A stretch of 64,000 nucleotides of DNA. Source: Streptomyces gelaticus. GTDB taxonomy: Bacteria; Actinomycetota; Actinomycetes; Streptomycetales; Streptomycetaceae. Every line of letters begins with the position of its first letter. The stretch's first letter is position 1. Location of the stretch: positions 186,001 to 250,000 of the forward strand of contig NZ_BMTF01000003.1 of assembly GCF_014649535.1 (NCBI RefSeq), read 5' to 3'. The notes under the pieces were generated by a model. It saw only the letters and a program-made list of their open reading frames with translations. It was not told where the DNA came from and searched no databases. The position numbers and the translations under genes were made by a program. Shown here piece after piece: positions 17,465 to 25,752 of this stretch.

Positions 17465-18373
17465 CTACGCCGGAGGCCGGACGGCGGTGACATTGCGGTA
17501 CGCGATCTCCGCCAGCCTCGCCTGCCCGTCGCGCCCCGGATGGAACCAGTCCCACTGGCTGAGCTGCCTGCCGGTGAACGGGTAGTCGAACACCGCCCCG
17601 CCGTCGTAACGGCAGCGCCGGTCCTTCGCGCAGACCTCTCGGAGCACCTCGTTGTACGCCACGACCCGCTCCTGCACCGATGCGCGCCGGGCCGCCGCCC
17701 GCGCGCCCATGTCGTCCGCGTCGCCCAGCATCGACCGGCAGATCCCCAGCTTCCAGATCTGCTTGCCCAGCGGGTTGCCGCGCCCTGTCGACCAGAGCCG
17801 CATGAGGTCCGGCACGCTCGACACGTACACCTGCGCCTTGGGCGCCCCGCCCCGCAGCTGACGCATCGACGCCTCGAACGAAGCGCGGAAATCAGCCACC
17901 GGCGTCATGTACCGCACCGAGTCCCGGCAGGCGTCGTTGGCGCCGATCATGACCGTCACCAGATCGGGTTTCTCCTTCGCGGCCAGCGCCATCTGCTCCG
18001 GCAACTGCGCGATCCTGGCCCCCGTCCGGGCGTGGTTCCAGCTGCGCGAGGCGGCCGCCGACTCACCGAGCAGCCGCACGGCGAGGCTGCGCACCTGGCT
18101 GTCGGTGCCGGTCGCCCAGGACACCTCGGGGCAGTCCGCCAGCACCGAACAGGCGTCGAAGCCGCGGGTGATGGAGTCGCCGACGGCGGCCACCGAACCG
18201 GGCTCCCGGTCCCAGACCGGGCCGGGCCTCGGCGAGGGCTGTGCGGCCGCTCCCTTCGTCGTCCCCTCGGGGCCGGAGTCGCACCCCGTCAGCACGGCGG
18301 TGCCGAGCAGTGAGACCGCGGCGAGGACGGCGGCCGCGGTACGCGAACGGCGACGTGCGGAACGATCCTGCAT
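17465..18373 (-). CDS. SGNH/GDSL-family hydrolase lipoprotein
   Basis: A 302-aa esterase-like lipoprotein. The signal peptide MQDRSARRRSRTAAAVLAAV leads to a lipobox LTGC (Cys at about 31). SGNH blocks: AVGDSITRGFDAC (block I Ser), VTVMIGANDAC (block III Asn) and WDWFHPGRDGQARLAEIAY (block V Asp/His). The start at ATG 18373 places the signal peptide correctly; the frame to 18418 would add 15 residues ahead of it. Substrate unknown; the family includes extracellular lipases and carbohydrate esterases. It is upstream of galM on the same strand. Confidence 0.9.
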   Translation of the reverse strand: MQDRSARRRSRTAAAVLAAVSLLGTAVLTGCDSGPEGTTKGAAAQPSPRPGPVWDREPGSVAAVGDSITRGFDACSVLADCPEVSWATGTDSQVRSLAVRLLGESAAASRSWNHARTGARIAQLPEQMALAAKEKPDLVTVMIGANDACRDSVRYMTPVADFRASFEASMRQLRGGAPKAQVYVSSVPDLMRLWSTGRGNPLGKQIWKLGICRSMLGDADDMGARAAARRASVQERVVAYNEVLREVCAKDRRCRYDGGAVFDYPFTGRQLSQWDWFHPGRDGQARLAEIAYRNVTAVRPPA

Positions 18374-18622
18374 CCCTTGGTCCCCTCGGTTGTGCCCCCC
18401 GGCAACCCTTGGCGGCACCGGTCGGAAGGCCCGGCCGCTCCGGCGAGTGAAAGCTGAGCGAATGATGGGCCCAGGACCGACCGTACGTCACACCTGGGCC
18501 CCTGCCGCGCGGTAGCTTTTCCTCGTCGAACCAGCGGCGCGTTGCCCCGCCCGGCTCCACTCGGGTGGCTTTCCGTAAATCACATCACGTCACATACTGT
18601 CCCTTTTCAGGAGTTTCACCCG
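18374..18622. other. Intergenic region upstream of the lipoprotein and DUF3145 genes
   Basis: A 249-base stretch, divergent between the lipoprotein gene and the short leader ORF. It is notably AT-richer near 18575-18605 (GTAAATCACATCACGTCACATACTG), a probable promoter area for the rightward unit. No additional coding signal seen. Confidence 0.4.
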
Positions 18623-18727
18623 ATGCTGTTTACTGATGACAACCTCGGGATCCGGCGGAGAAGAGACAGCACGGGCGCGAGGCCGCTGGGGAAGACGAAC
18701 TTCGTCCCACACTGGAGGTCCCGGTGA
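18623..18727 (+). CDS. Candidate 34-aa leader ORF overlapping DUF3145
   Basis: A short ORF starting at ATG 18623, with CAGGAG nine bases upstream. It encodes a basic peptide (MLFTDDNLGIRRRRDS... ending PHWRSR). Its TGA (18725-18727) overlaps the GTG start of DUF3145 in a GTGA arrangement, as expected for translational coupling. It could be a regulatory leader peptide, or a chance frame in the 5' leader. No homologue is known to me. Confidence 0.35.
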   Translation: MLFTDDNLGIRRRRDSTGARPLGKTNFVPHWRSR

Positions 18728-19218
18728 CGACACGTGGAGTTCTGTACGTTCACTCCGCACCGCGCGCGCTCTGCCCCCATGTCGAATGGGCGGTGGGCGG
18801 TGTCCTCAATGTGCGGGTCCAGCTGGACTGGATCAGACAGCCTGCCGCGCCCGGCACCTGGCGGTCCGAATTCTCCTGGCAGGCCCGCCCCGGCACGGCG
18901 TCCAAGCTCGCCTCCGCGCTGCGGGGCTGGGACCTGCTGCGCTTCGAGGTGACCGCGGAGCCGAGCCCCACGTCGGAGGGCGAGCGCTACAGCTCCACGC
19001 CCGGCCTCGGCATCTTCCACGCCGTCACCGGCATGCACGGCGACATCCTGGTCCCCGAGGACCGGCTGCGGGCGGCGCTGGCCCGGTCCGGCCAGGGCGA
19101 GACCGAGCTGGCGGCCGAGATCGCCCAACTGCTCGGCAAGCCGTGGGACGACGAACTGGAGTCCTTCCGCCACGCGGGCGAGGGCGCGCCGGTGCGGTGG
19201 CTGCACCAGGTGGTGTGA
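18724..19218 (+). CDS. DUF3145 family protein
   Basis: A 164-aa actinobacterial protein of unknown function. Seen: N-terminal TRGVLYVHSAPRALCPHVEW, LDWIRQPAAPGTWRSEFSW, RGWDLLRFEVTAEP, and C-terminal GAPVRWLHQVV, which I recognise as DUF3145. The GTG start at 18724 has GGAGG seven bases upstream. It converges with the fatty acid operon; this neighbourhood is conserved in streptomycetes (SCO2391-like). No catalytic motif is evident. Confidence 0.88.
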   Translation: MTTRGVLYVHSAPRALCPHVEWAVGGVLNVRVQLDWIRQPAAPGTWRSEFSWQARPGTASKLASALRGWDLLRFEVTAEPSPTSEGERYSSTPGLGIFHAVTGMHGDILVPEDRLRAALARSGQGETELAAEIAQLLGKPWDDELESFRHAGEGAPVRWLHQVV

Positions 19219-19277
19219 CGGCACCGCACGGGGGCGCCGCCCCGGCTCGGGAAGCGGGGGAGCGCCCCGCGCAACGT

Positions 19278-19314
19278 ACGATGCCGCCTCCCCTCGCAGG
19301 GAAGGCGGCATCGT
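19278..19314. terminator. Bidirectional terminator between DUF3145 and fabF
   Basis: Perfect 12-bp arms ACGATGCCGCCT (19278-19289) and AGGCGGCATCGT (19303-19314), in the gap between convergent genes. The loop adds partial CCC/GGG pairing. Confidence 0.8.
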
Positions 19315-19338
19315 CGTACCGGGACTGCGGACCGCGGG

Positions 19339-20601
19339 TCAGACGCTGCGGAACGCCAGCACCACGTTGTGCCCGCCGAACCCGAACGAGTTGTTGATCG
19401 CGGCGATCGAGCCCTCCGGCAGCGGCCGGGGCTTGTCGCGCACGATGTCGGCCTCCACGGCCTCGTCGAGGTCGTCCACGTTGATCGTGGGCGGAGCCGT
19501 CCGGTGGTGCAGCGCCAGGACCGTCGCGACCGTCTCGATGCCGCCCGCGCCACCGAGGAGGTGACCGGTCATCGACTTCGTCGCGGAGATCGCGACATGG
19601 TCGAGGTCGTCGCCCAGGACCTTGCGCAGGGCCTTCAGCTCCGCGACATCGCCCTGCGGCGTCGACGTGGCGTGCGCGTTGAGGTGCACGACCTCGGACG
19701 GCTTGAGGTCCGTCTGGTCCAGCAGGTTCTGCATCGCGGCGGCGATACCGCGCCCGGTCGGCTCGGGCTGCGCGATGTGGTGGGCGTCCGCGGACAGCCC
19801 CTGGCCCAGCACCTCGCAGTAGACCTTGGCGCCACGCGCGGCGGCGTGCTCCGCGGACTCCAGGACGACCACCCCGGCGCCCTCGCCGAGGACGAAGCCG
19901 TCACGGCCGGTGTCGTACGGGCGGGAGGCCTTCTCGGGCTCCTCGTTGTTCTTGGACATCGCCATCATGTTGGCGAACGCCGCGATCGGCAGCGGGTGGA
20001 TCGCCGCCTCGGTGCCACCGGCGAGGACCACATCGGCGCGGCCGGTGCGGATCATCTCGACGGCGTACCCGATCGCCTCGGCGCCCGAGGCGCAGGCGGA
20101 GACGGGGGTGTGGACACCGGCCTGGGCGTTGACCTCGAGGCCGACGTTGGCCGCCGGGCCGTTGGGCATGAGCATGGGCACGGTGTGCGGGGAGACGCGG
20201 CGTACGCCCTTCTCCTTGAGCACGTCGTACTGGTCGAGCAGGGTGATCACGCCACCGATGCCGGAGGCGATGACCGAGCCCAGCCGGTCGGGCTGGATGT
20301 TCTCGTCCTCGCCGGCCTTGCCGGTGAAACCGGCGTCCGCCCAGGCTTCCCGGGCCGCGATCAGCGCGAACTGCGCCGAACGGTCCAGCTTGCGGGCGAG
20401 CGGGCGGGGCAGGACGTCGCCCGGGTCGACAGCCGCGAGGGCGGCGATCCGGACGGGTAGTTCGGCGAAACGTTCGCCCTCGAGAGGCTTGACGCCGGAA
20501 CGACCGGCCATCAGACCTTCCCAGGTCGACGCCGAGTCGCCACCCAGCGGAGTGGTTGCGCCGATACCGGTGACGACCACGGTGCGATTGGTCGAGTTCA
20601 C
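19339..20601 (-). CDS. fabF: 3-oxoacyl-ACP synthase II (KAS II)
   Basis: A 420-aa condensing enzyme elongating acyl-ACP with malonyl-ACP. Seen: VVVTGIGATTPLGGDSASTW, active-site Cys in PVSACASGAEAIGYAVE, His in LNAHATSTPQGDVAELKAL, and TKSMTGHLLGGAGGIETVAT with the second His. It starts at GTG 20601 (MNSTNRTVVV); the longer frame to 20664 overlaps the spacer behind acpP. It is the last gene of the fasR-fabD-fabH-acpP-fabF set. It also supplies the template for comparison with the polyketide KS-alpha at 32261. Confidence 0.97.
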   Translation of the reverse strand: MNSTNRTVVVTGIGATTPLGGDSASTWEGLMAGRSGVKPLEGERFAELPVRIAALAAVDPGDVLPRPLARKLDRSAQFALIAAREAWADAGFTGKAGEDENIQPDRLGSVIASGIGGVITLLDQYDVLKEKGVRRVSPHTVPMLMPNGPAANVGLEVNAQAGVHTPVSACASGAEAIGYAVEMIRTGRADVVLAGGTEAAIHPLPIAAFANMMAMSKNNEEPEKASRPYDTGRDGFVLGEGAGVVVLESAEHAAARGAKVYCEVLGQGLSADAHHIAQPEPTGRGIAAAMQNLLDQTDLKPSEVVHLNAHATSTPQGDVAELKALRKVLGDDLDHVAISATKSMTGHLLGGAGGIETVATVLALHHRTAPPTINVDDLDEAVEADIVRDKPRPLPEGSIAAINNSFGFGGHNVVLAFRSV

Positions 20602-20678
20602 TGGAAAATCTTCTCCACGTGTAGGGGGTCGTGAATCAGCGGCGCCACCGCCGGGTGGCGACACAGGTGCCGGGCTGA

Positions 20679-20927
20679 TCAGCCCTGGTGCTTGAGGATG
20701 TACTCGGCAGCGTCGCCGACGGTCTTGAGGTTCTTGACGTCCTCGTCGGGGATCTTGACGTCGAAGCGCTCCTCGGCGGCGACGACGACCTCGACCATGG
20801 ACAGCGAGTCGACGTCCAGGTCGTCGGTGAAGGACTTGTCCAGCTGGACGTCCTCGACCGGGATACCGGCGATCTCGTTGACGATCTCGGCGAGACCCTG
20901 GACGATCTCTTCCTGAGTGGCGGCCAT
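20679..20927 (-). CDS. acpP: Acyl carrier protein of fatty acid synthesis
   Basis: An 82-aa acidic ACP. The 4'-phosphopantetheine serine lies in DDLDVDSLSMVEVVV. Helix 1 EEIVQGLAEIVNEIAGI and C-terminal VKNLKTVGDAAEYIL are typical of primary-metabolism ACPs. It is clearly different from the polyketide ACP at 34834 (GYESLAMLE). The SD AAGGAG precedes the ATG. Confidence 0.97.
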   Translation of the reverse strand: MAATQEEIVQGLAEIVNEIAGIPVEDVQLDKSFTDDLDVDSLSMVEVVVAAEERFDVKIPDEDVKNLKTVGDAAEYILKHQG

Positions 20928-20990
20928 GTTGGCGCTCCTTCGATGTTTATCTGCAGGTTGGGGCGTACGGGCCGAAACGGCCCGGTGTGC

Positions 20991-22022
20991 CTAGGGGAGG
21001 GTAACGACCGTCGCGGCGTAGACGAGACCCGCCCCGAAGCCGATGACGAGCGCGGTGTCGCCGCTCTTCGCCTGACCGGTCGCCAGGAGCCGCTCCATTG
21101 CGAGCGGAATCGAGGCGGCGGAGGTGTTGCCGGTGGTCTCCACGTCGCGCGCGACGGTGACGTTCTCCGGCAGCTTCAGGGTCTTCACCATCGAGTCGAT
21201 GATCCGCATGTTGGCCTGGTGCGGAATGAAGACGTCCAGGTCTTCCGGGGCGATCCCGGCCGCGTCCAGCGCCTGCTGGGCGACCTTCGCCATCTCGAAG
21301 ACGGCCCAGCGGAACACCGCCTGGCCCTCCTGCGTGATGGCCGGGAACTTGACGTTGCCCCGGGAGTCGAGCGGAAGTTGGGACACGTCGCCGGTGTGGA
21401 ACTTGTCCCACGGAACGGTCTGCTTGATCGTGCCAGCCTTGTCGCCCTCGGAGCCCCACACGGTCGGGCCGATGGCCGGGACCGCGGAGGGTCCGACGAT
21501 GACCGCGCCGGCGCCGTCACCGAACAGGAAGGCCGTCGCCCGGTCCTCCAGGTCGGTCAGGTCGGACAGCCGCTCCACACCGATGACCAGGACGTACTCC
21601 GCCGAACCCTCGACGATCATGCCCTTGGCGAGGGTCAGCCCGTAGCCGAAGCCGGCGCAGCCCGCCGAGATGTCGAACGCGGCCGCCTTGTCGGTGCCGA
21701 GCCTGTCGGCGATCTCGGTGGCGATCGCGGGCGTCTGCGCGAAGTGCGAGACGGTGGAGACGACCACGGCGCCGATCTGGTCGGGACGGATCCCGGCGTC
21801 CGCGATGGCCTTGCCGGACGCCTCGATCGACATCGCGGCGACGGTCTCCTCGTCGTTCGCCCAGTGGCGGGTGGCGATGCCGGAGCGCGAGCGGATCCAC
21901 TCGTCGGACGAGTCGATCCTTTCGAGGATCACCTCGTTGGGCACGACCCGGGTCGGGCGGTAGCCGCCGACACCCATGATCCGTGCGTACGGGGCGCCCT
22001 GGCTGGGCTTGATCTTCGACAT
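20991..22022 (-). CDS. fabH: 3-oxoacyl-ACP synthase III (KAS III)
   Basis: A 343-aa initiator condensing enzyme joining acyl-CoA to malonyl-ACP. Seen: active-site Cys in FDISAGCAGFGYGLTLAKGM, His/Asn residues in FIPHQANMRIIDSMVKTL and the GNTSAASIPLAMERLL motif, plus RSGIATRHWANDEETVAAMS at the N-terminus. It lies 13 bases downstream of fabD and 63 bases upstream of acpP. In streptomycetes FabH favours branched starters; the substrate preference is not readable here. Confidence 0.97.
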   Translation of the reverse strand: MSKIKPSQGAPYARIMGVGGYRPTRVVPNEVILERIDSSDEWIRSRSGIATRHWANDEETVAAMSIEASGKAIADAGIRPDQIGAVVVSTVSHFAQTPAIATEIADRLGTDKAAAFDISAGCAGFGYGLTLAKGMIVEGSAEYVLVIGVERLSDLTDLEDRATAFLFGDGAGAVIVGPSAVPAIGPTVWGSEGDKAGTIKQTVPWDKFHTGDVSQLPLDSRGNVKFPAITQEGQAVFRWAVFEMAKVAQQALDAAGIAPEDLDVFIPHQANMRIIDSMVKTLKLPENVTVARDVETTGNTSAASIPLAMERLLATGQAKSGDTALVIGFGAGLVYAATVVTLP

Positions 22023-22035
22023 TCTCTCGGGCTCC

Positions 22036-22950
22036 TTAGGCGCCTGCGTGCTCGGAGATGAGCGCGCGGGCCGCGTCGAGGTCGTCGGGGGTCTTCAGCG
22101 CGAGCGTCTTGACACCGGGCAGCGCGCGCTTGGCGAGACCCGTGAGGGTGCCGCCGGGACAGGCCTCGACGAGAGCCGTGACGCCCAGTTCCTTGAAGGT
22201 CTCCATGCACAGGTCCCAGCGGACCGGGTTGGCCACCTGGCCGACCAGCCGGGAGATGACCTCGTCGCCGGTGGCGACGGCCTTCCCGTCGGCGTTCGAG
22301 ACATATGTCACGGCAGGGTCGGCGGGCGTCAGCTCCGCGGCGGCCTCGCGCAGCCGGTCCACGGCGGGGGCCATGTGACTCGTGTGGAAGGCACCGGCGA
22401 CCTTGAGGGGCACCACGCGGCGCACGCCCTCGGGCATGTCCTCGATCAGCGCGGCGATCTGCGCGGCGGTGCCCGCGGCGACGATCTGACCGGCGCCGTT
22501 GACGTTCGCCGGGGTCAGCCCGAGCTTCTCCAGGTGTGCGACCGACGCATCGGGGTCGCCGCCCAGCAGCGCCGCCATGCCGGTCTCGGTGACCGCCGCG
22601 GCCTCGGCCATGGCGAGCCCACGGGTCCGTACGAGACGCAGCGCGGCCTCGTCGCCGATGACTCCGGCGAAGGCGGCTGCGGTGATCTCACCAACGCTGT
22701 GACCTGCGACGACGTTCGGCGACGCATCGAGCGCGGCGGCGGAGAGCAGACCGGCGGCCACCAGCAGCGGCTGCGCCACCGCGGTGTCACGGATCTCGTC
22801 CGCGTCGGCCTTGGTGCCGTAGTGGGCGAGGTCGAGCCCGATGGCCTCGGACCAGGCCGCGACGCGGTCGGCGGCGCCGGGGAGGTCGAGCCAGGGAGTC
22901 AGGAAGCCGGGCGTCTGAGCGCCTTGGCCGGGAGCGACGAGTACGAGCAC
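22036..22950 (-). CDS. fabD: Malonyl-CoA:ACP transacylase
   Basis: A 304-aa acyltransferase loading malonyl units on ACP. In streptomycetes it can also serve type II polyketide synthases, which lack their own MCAT; none is encoded in the island here. Seen: LVLVAPGQGAQTPGFL at the N-terminus, nucleophile Ser in VVAGHSVGEITAAAFAG, and KVAGAFHTSHMAPAVDRLRE with the catalytic His. The start is GTG 22950 by comparison with the S. coelicolor protein; GTG 22956 (MSVLVLV) is equally plausible given AGAGAG just upstream. Confidence 0.95.
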   Translation of the reverse strand: MLVLVAPGQGAQTPGFLTPWLDLPGAADRVAAWSEAIGLDLAHYGTKADADEIRDTAVAQPLLVAAGLLSAAALDASPNVVAGHSVGEITAAAFAGVIGDEAALRLVRTRGLAMAEAAAVTETGMAALLGGDPDASVAHLEKLGLTPANVNGAGQIVAAGTAAQIAALIEDMPEGVRRVVPLKVAGAFHTSHMAPAVDRLREAAAELTPADPAVTYVSNADGKAVATGDEVISRLVGQVANPVRWDLCMETFKELGVTALVEACPGGTLTGLAKRALPGVKTLALKTPDDLDAARALISEHAGA

Positions 22951-22956
22951 ACTCAC

Positions 22957-23039
22957 ACTCTCTCTTGTGAACGGTTCGGAACACCCGTGGGGACAGGGAC
23001 GAAGAACCGTATGGGGAATTGTTGATGTCCGACAAAAGT
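22957..23039 (-). promoter_or_regulatory. fabD promoter / FasR target region
   Basis: The 83-base gap between fasR and fabD on the minus strand. In S. coelicolor FasR activates transcription from this position. A local AT-rich segment (GACATCAACAATTCC on the minus strand) is present. The exact operator is not resolved from sequence alone. Confidence 0.45.
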
Positions 23040-24245
23040 CTAGGACTGTGGATCTCTCGCGGCCAAGCGCCCCAGGATCAGGGCGATCCGCAGCGTGAAC
23101 GCCGAGCGAACGTCGGACGGGGACCATCCGGTGACGTCTGTCACACGTCGGAGCCGGTAGCGCACGGTGTTCGGGTGGACGAAGAGCATTCTGGCCGCGC
23201 CCTCCAGGCTGCTCGCCTGTTCCAGATAGACACTGAGGGTTTCGAGCAGGGCGGAGCCCGCTTCTTCCAGTGGTCTGTAGATCTCCTCCACCAACTGGTC
23301 CCGCGCGGCGGGGTCGCCCGCCATCGCGCGCTCCGGCAGCAGGTCGTCGGCGAGCACCGGCCGGGGGGCGTCCTGCCACGCACCGCACGCCCTGAGTCCG
23401 GCTGCCGCGGCCTGCGCGGACCTTGTGGCCGCCAGCAGGTCGGGCACCACGGGGCCGGCGACGACGGGGCCTGCCGCGTACGGGCCGATCAGCGCCTTCG
23501 CGACCTGGAGCGGGTTGTCGCTGCCGCCCGCGATGACCACCAGACGGTTGCCGAGCACCCCGGTCAGGACCTGGAGCTTCGCGTGCCGGGCGGCCCGCCT
23601 GATCGCCTCCACGGTCAGCTCGCTGTCGCCGTCCGGTGCGGTGCCGAGCACCACGCAGACGTGCTCGGGGGAGTTCCAGCCGAGCGCGGCGGCGCGTGAC
23701 ACGGCGCCCTCGTCGGCCTCGCCGGACAGCACCGCGTTCACCACGAGCGATTCCAGCCGGGCGTCCCAGGCGCCGCGCGCCTCGGCGGCCTGCGCGTACA
23801 CCTGGGCGGTCGCGAAGGCGATCTCCCGGGCGTAGACGAGCAGTGCCTCGCGCAGCACCGACTCGTCGCCGGGCGCGGCGACCTCCTCGATCGCGGCCTC
23901 CATGACCTCGATCGTCGTACGCACCATCTCGACGGTCTGCCGCAGGGTGATCGCCCGGGTCAGCTCGCGCGGAGCCGTGCCGAACACATCGGTGGAGATG
24001 GCCTGCGGGGTCTCCGGGTGCCGGAACCACTCGGTGAACGCCGCGATACCGGCCTGGGCCACCAGGCCGATCCAGGACCGGTTCTCCGGTGGCATCGCCC
24101 GGTACCACGGCAGCGACTCGTCCATGCGGGCGATCGCGTTCGCGGCGAGCCGGCCGGAGGACTGTTCCAGGCGTTTCAGGGTCGCGGCATGCAGGTGGGC
24201 GGCGTGCGCGTCGGGCTGTTCAGGATCGGGTCGGGGCACGGACAC
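23040..24245 (-). CDS. fasR: Fatty acid biosynthesis activator FasR (PucR-type regulator)
   Basis: A 401-aa regulator. Seen: C-terminal PucR-type HTH (about 345-395, LEGAARMLFVHPNTVRYRLR then RVTDVTGWSPSDVRSAFTLR), and a central GGDEF-like/CdaR region (about 180-300, LGTAPDGDSELTVEAIRRAA). The N-terminal LHAATLKRLEQSSGRLAANA matches streptomycete FasR (SCO2386). It activates the fabD-fabH-acpP-fabF operon that follows 89 bases downstream. Because FabD feeds the polyketide ACP as well, FasR indirectly influences polyketide supply (inference). Confidence 0.93.
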   Translation of the reverse strand: MSVPRPDPEQPDAHAAHLHAATLKRLEQSSGRLAANAIARMDESLPWYRAMPPENRSWIGLVAQAGIAAFTEWFRHPETPQAISTDVFGTAPRELTRAITLRQTVEMVRTTIEVMEAAIEEVAAPGDESVLREALLVYAREIAFATAQVYAQAAEARGAWDARLESLVVNAVLSGEADEGAVSRAAALGWNSPEHVCVVLGTAPDGDSELTVEAIRRAARHAKLQVLTGVLGNRLVVIAGGSDNPLQVAKALIGPYAAGPVVAGPVVPDLLAATRSAQAAAAGLRACGAWQDAPRPVLADDLLPERAMAGDPAARDQLVEEIYRPLEEAGSALLETLSVYLEQASSLEGAARMLFVHPNTVRYRLRRVTDVTGWSPSDVRSAFTLRIALILGRLAARDPQS

Positions 24246-24355
24246 AAGATTGCCTTATCGGACCGCGGGCACGGAGAGCCGGGGCGACCGCGGGTCGTAC
24301 CGGTCGGTAGCGGCCGGGCGGTCCCCCCGCGCTCCCGCCCGGCTACCGTGGGCCG

Positions 24356-25012
24356 GTGATCTCCGTACACCGCGCCGAAGACCGCTTCCAGGGCGGCGAC
24401 CAGGACGCCGGCATCCTGTCCCGGCACGCCTTCTCCTTCGGCAGCTTCTACGACCCGGACAATCTGCGCTTCGGCCCGATCCTGGCCTGCAACACGGAGC
24501 GGCTGGAGCCCGGCGCCGGCTTCGAGGAACACCCCCACAGCCATACGGAGATCGTCACCTGGGTCGTCGAGGGCGAGCTGACCCACCGCGACTCCACCGG
24601 TCACGCCACGGTGGTACGGCCCGGTGACCTCCAGCACCTCAGCGCCGCCTCCGGCGTGCGCCACGTCGAACGCAACGACGGGGACGCCCCGCTGACGTTC
24701 GTCCAGATGTGGCTGGCACCGCTCGAAGCGGGCGGCGAACCCTCGTACACGATCGTCCCCGGCCTCAGCGAGGACGCCCCCTACGCCCTCCCGGCGGCCG
24801 GTGCGCTGCTCCATGTGCGCAGGCCGGCCACGGGGGAGCGGGCGGCGGTGCCGGACGCGGCGCGGGTGTACGTCCATGTGGTGGCCGGGTCGGTGCGGCT
24901 CGGCGACGAGGAGCTGGAGCCGGGCGACTCGGTGCGGATCACCGGCGAGACGGGGCTGGAGCTGGTGGCGACCGGATCGGCCGAGGTGCTGATGTGGGAG
25001 ATGCCGGCCTGA
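24356..25012 (+). CDS. Pirin family protein (bicupin)
   Basis: A 218-aa pirin-like cupin protein. The metal-binding cupin motif is visible in GFEEHPHSHTEIVTWVVEGE (His/His/His/Glu pattern), followed by DLQHLSAASGVRHVERND. The C-terminal half forms a second, metal-free cupin (VYVHVVAGSVRLGDEELEPG). Some bacterial pirins act as quercetin 2,3-dioxygenases; the role here is unknown. The start is GTG 24356, divergent from fasR. It converges on the GNAT gene with one base between stops. Confidence 0.9.
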   Translation: MISVHRAEDRFQGGDQDAGILSRHAFSFGSFYDPDNLRFGPILACNTERLEPGAGFEEHPHSHTEIVTWVVEGELTHRDSTGHATVVRPGDLQHLSAASGVRHVERNDGDAPLTFVQMWLAPLEAGGEPSYTIVPGLSEDAPYALPAAGALLHVRRPATGERAAVPDAARVYVHVVAGSVRLGDEELEPGDSVRITGETGLELVATGSAEVLMWEMPA

Positions 25013-25013
25013 C

Positions 25014-25637
25014 CTACCGGCCGCCGTCCCGGCGCCACATCGACCACATCGGCGGCCCGGCCCGGAACGTCATCTCCTCGTGCAGGGCGAAGCCGTGCCG
25101 CTGGTAGAAGGTGAGATTGCGGTGGTTGCTGGACTCCAGGAAGACCGGCCGCCCGTCCGCGTCCGCCCGCTCCAGCAGCCCGCCCAGCACCCGCGCCCCG
25201 CGCCCGGTGCCGCGCGCGTCCGCCCGGGTGCCGATGTACTCGACGTACCAGTGCTCGGGACCGGCCGGATGGCGGTGCTCCATGGCGAACAACCTCCCTG
25301 CCGTACGCGGGAGTTGAGCCCTTGCCGCGCGCACGAGCGGCCCCGCGTTGCGCAGCAGGTACGTCACCGGCAGCTTCCACTCCCCGGGCTCCGCCCACAC
25401 CGCCGCGACAGTGCGCTCCGGATCGGTCCACACCCGGCCGGCCGGGACCTGCCGGGCCAGATGCGCGGTGAACAGCAGCCGCAGCCGCCGGTCCCGGTCG
25501 CGCGGCATCAGCCAGGTCCAGACGGGATCCTCGGCGTAGGCGCTGGCGAGCACGGCGGCGAGCGCGGGGACATCGGCGGCGGTAGCGCGGACTGTGTCGG
25601 CCATGGCCGAGGAGAGTAGCGGTGTCGCGTCGGCCAT
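25014..25637 (-). CDS. GNAT family N-acetyltransferase
   Basis: A 207-aa acetyltransferase with the acetyl-CoA loop GTRADARGTGRGARVLGGLL (Q/RxxGxG/A, about 140-160) and C-terminal LESSNHRNLTFYQRHGF. The substrate is unknown. Two starts are possible. ATG 25637 (MADATPLLSS) has AGAGAG just upstream. ATG 25604 (MADTVRATAADV) aligns better with typical GNAT N-termini but lacks an SD. Confidence 0.85.
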   Translation of the reverse strand: MADATPLLSSAMADTVRATAADVPALAAVLASAYAEDPVWTWLMPRDRDRRLRLLFTAHLARQVPAGRVWTDPERTVAAVWAEPGEWKLPVTYLLRNAGPLVRAARAQLPRTAGRLFAMEHRHPAGPEHWYVEYIGTRADARGTGRGARVLGGLLERADADGRPVFLESSNHRNLTFYQRHGFALHEEMTFRAGPPMWSMWRRDGGR

Positions 25638-25752
25638 GTCTCTCTGTCCGGCGGGCCGACCGATTCTGCCCCCGTGTACCTGGCCCGCACCTGCGTGGTC
25701 CGCGTAGTGATGGAGGGGCCACCACCCCGTGCACCCCTCCGGAAGGCTTCTG

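Noticed and set aside
22036..24108. Extended 690-codon frame including fabD
   Set aside because: The N-terminal 380 codons are an out-of-frame shadow of fasR. FabD homology starts at about 22950.
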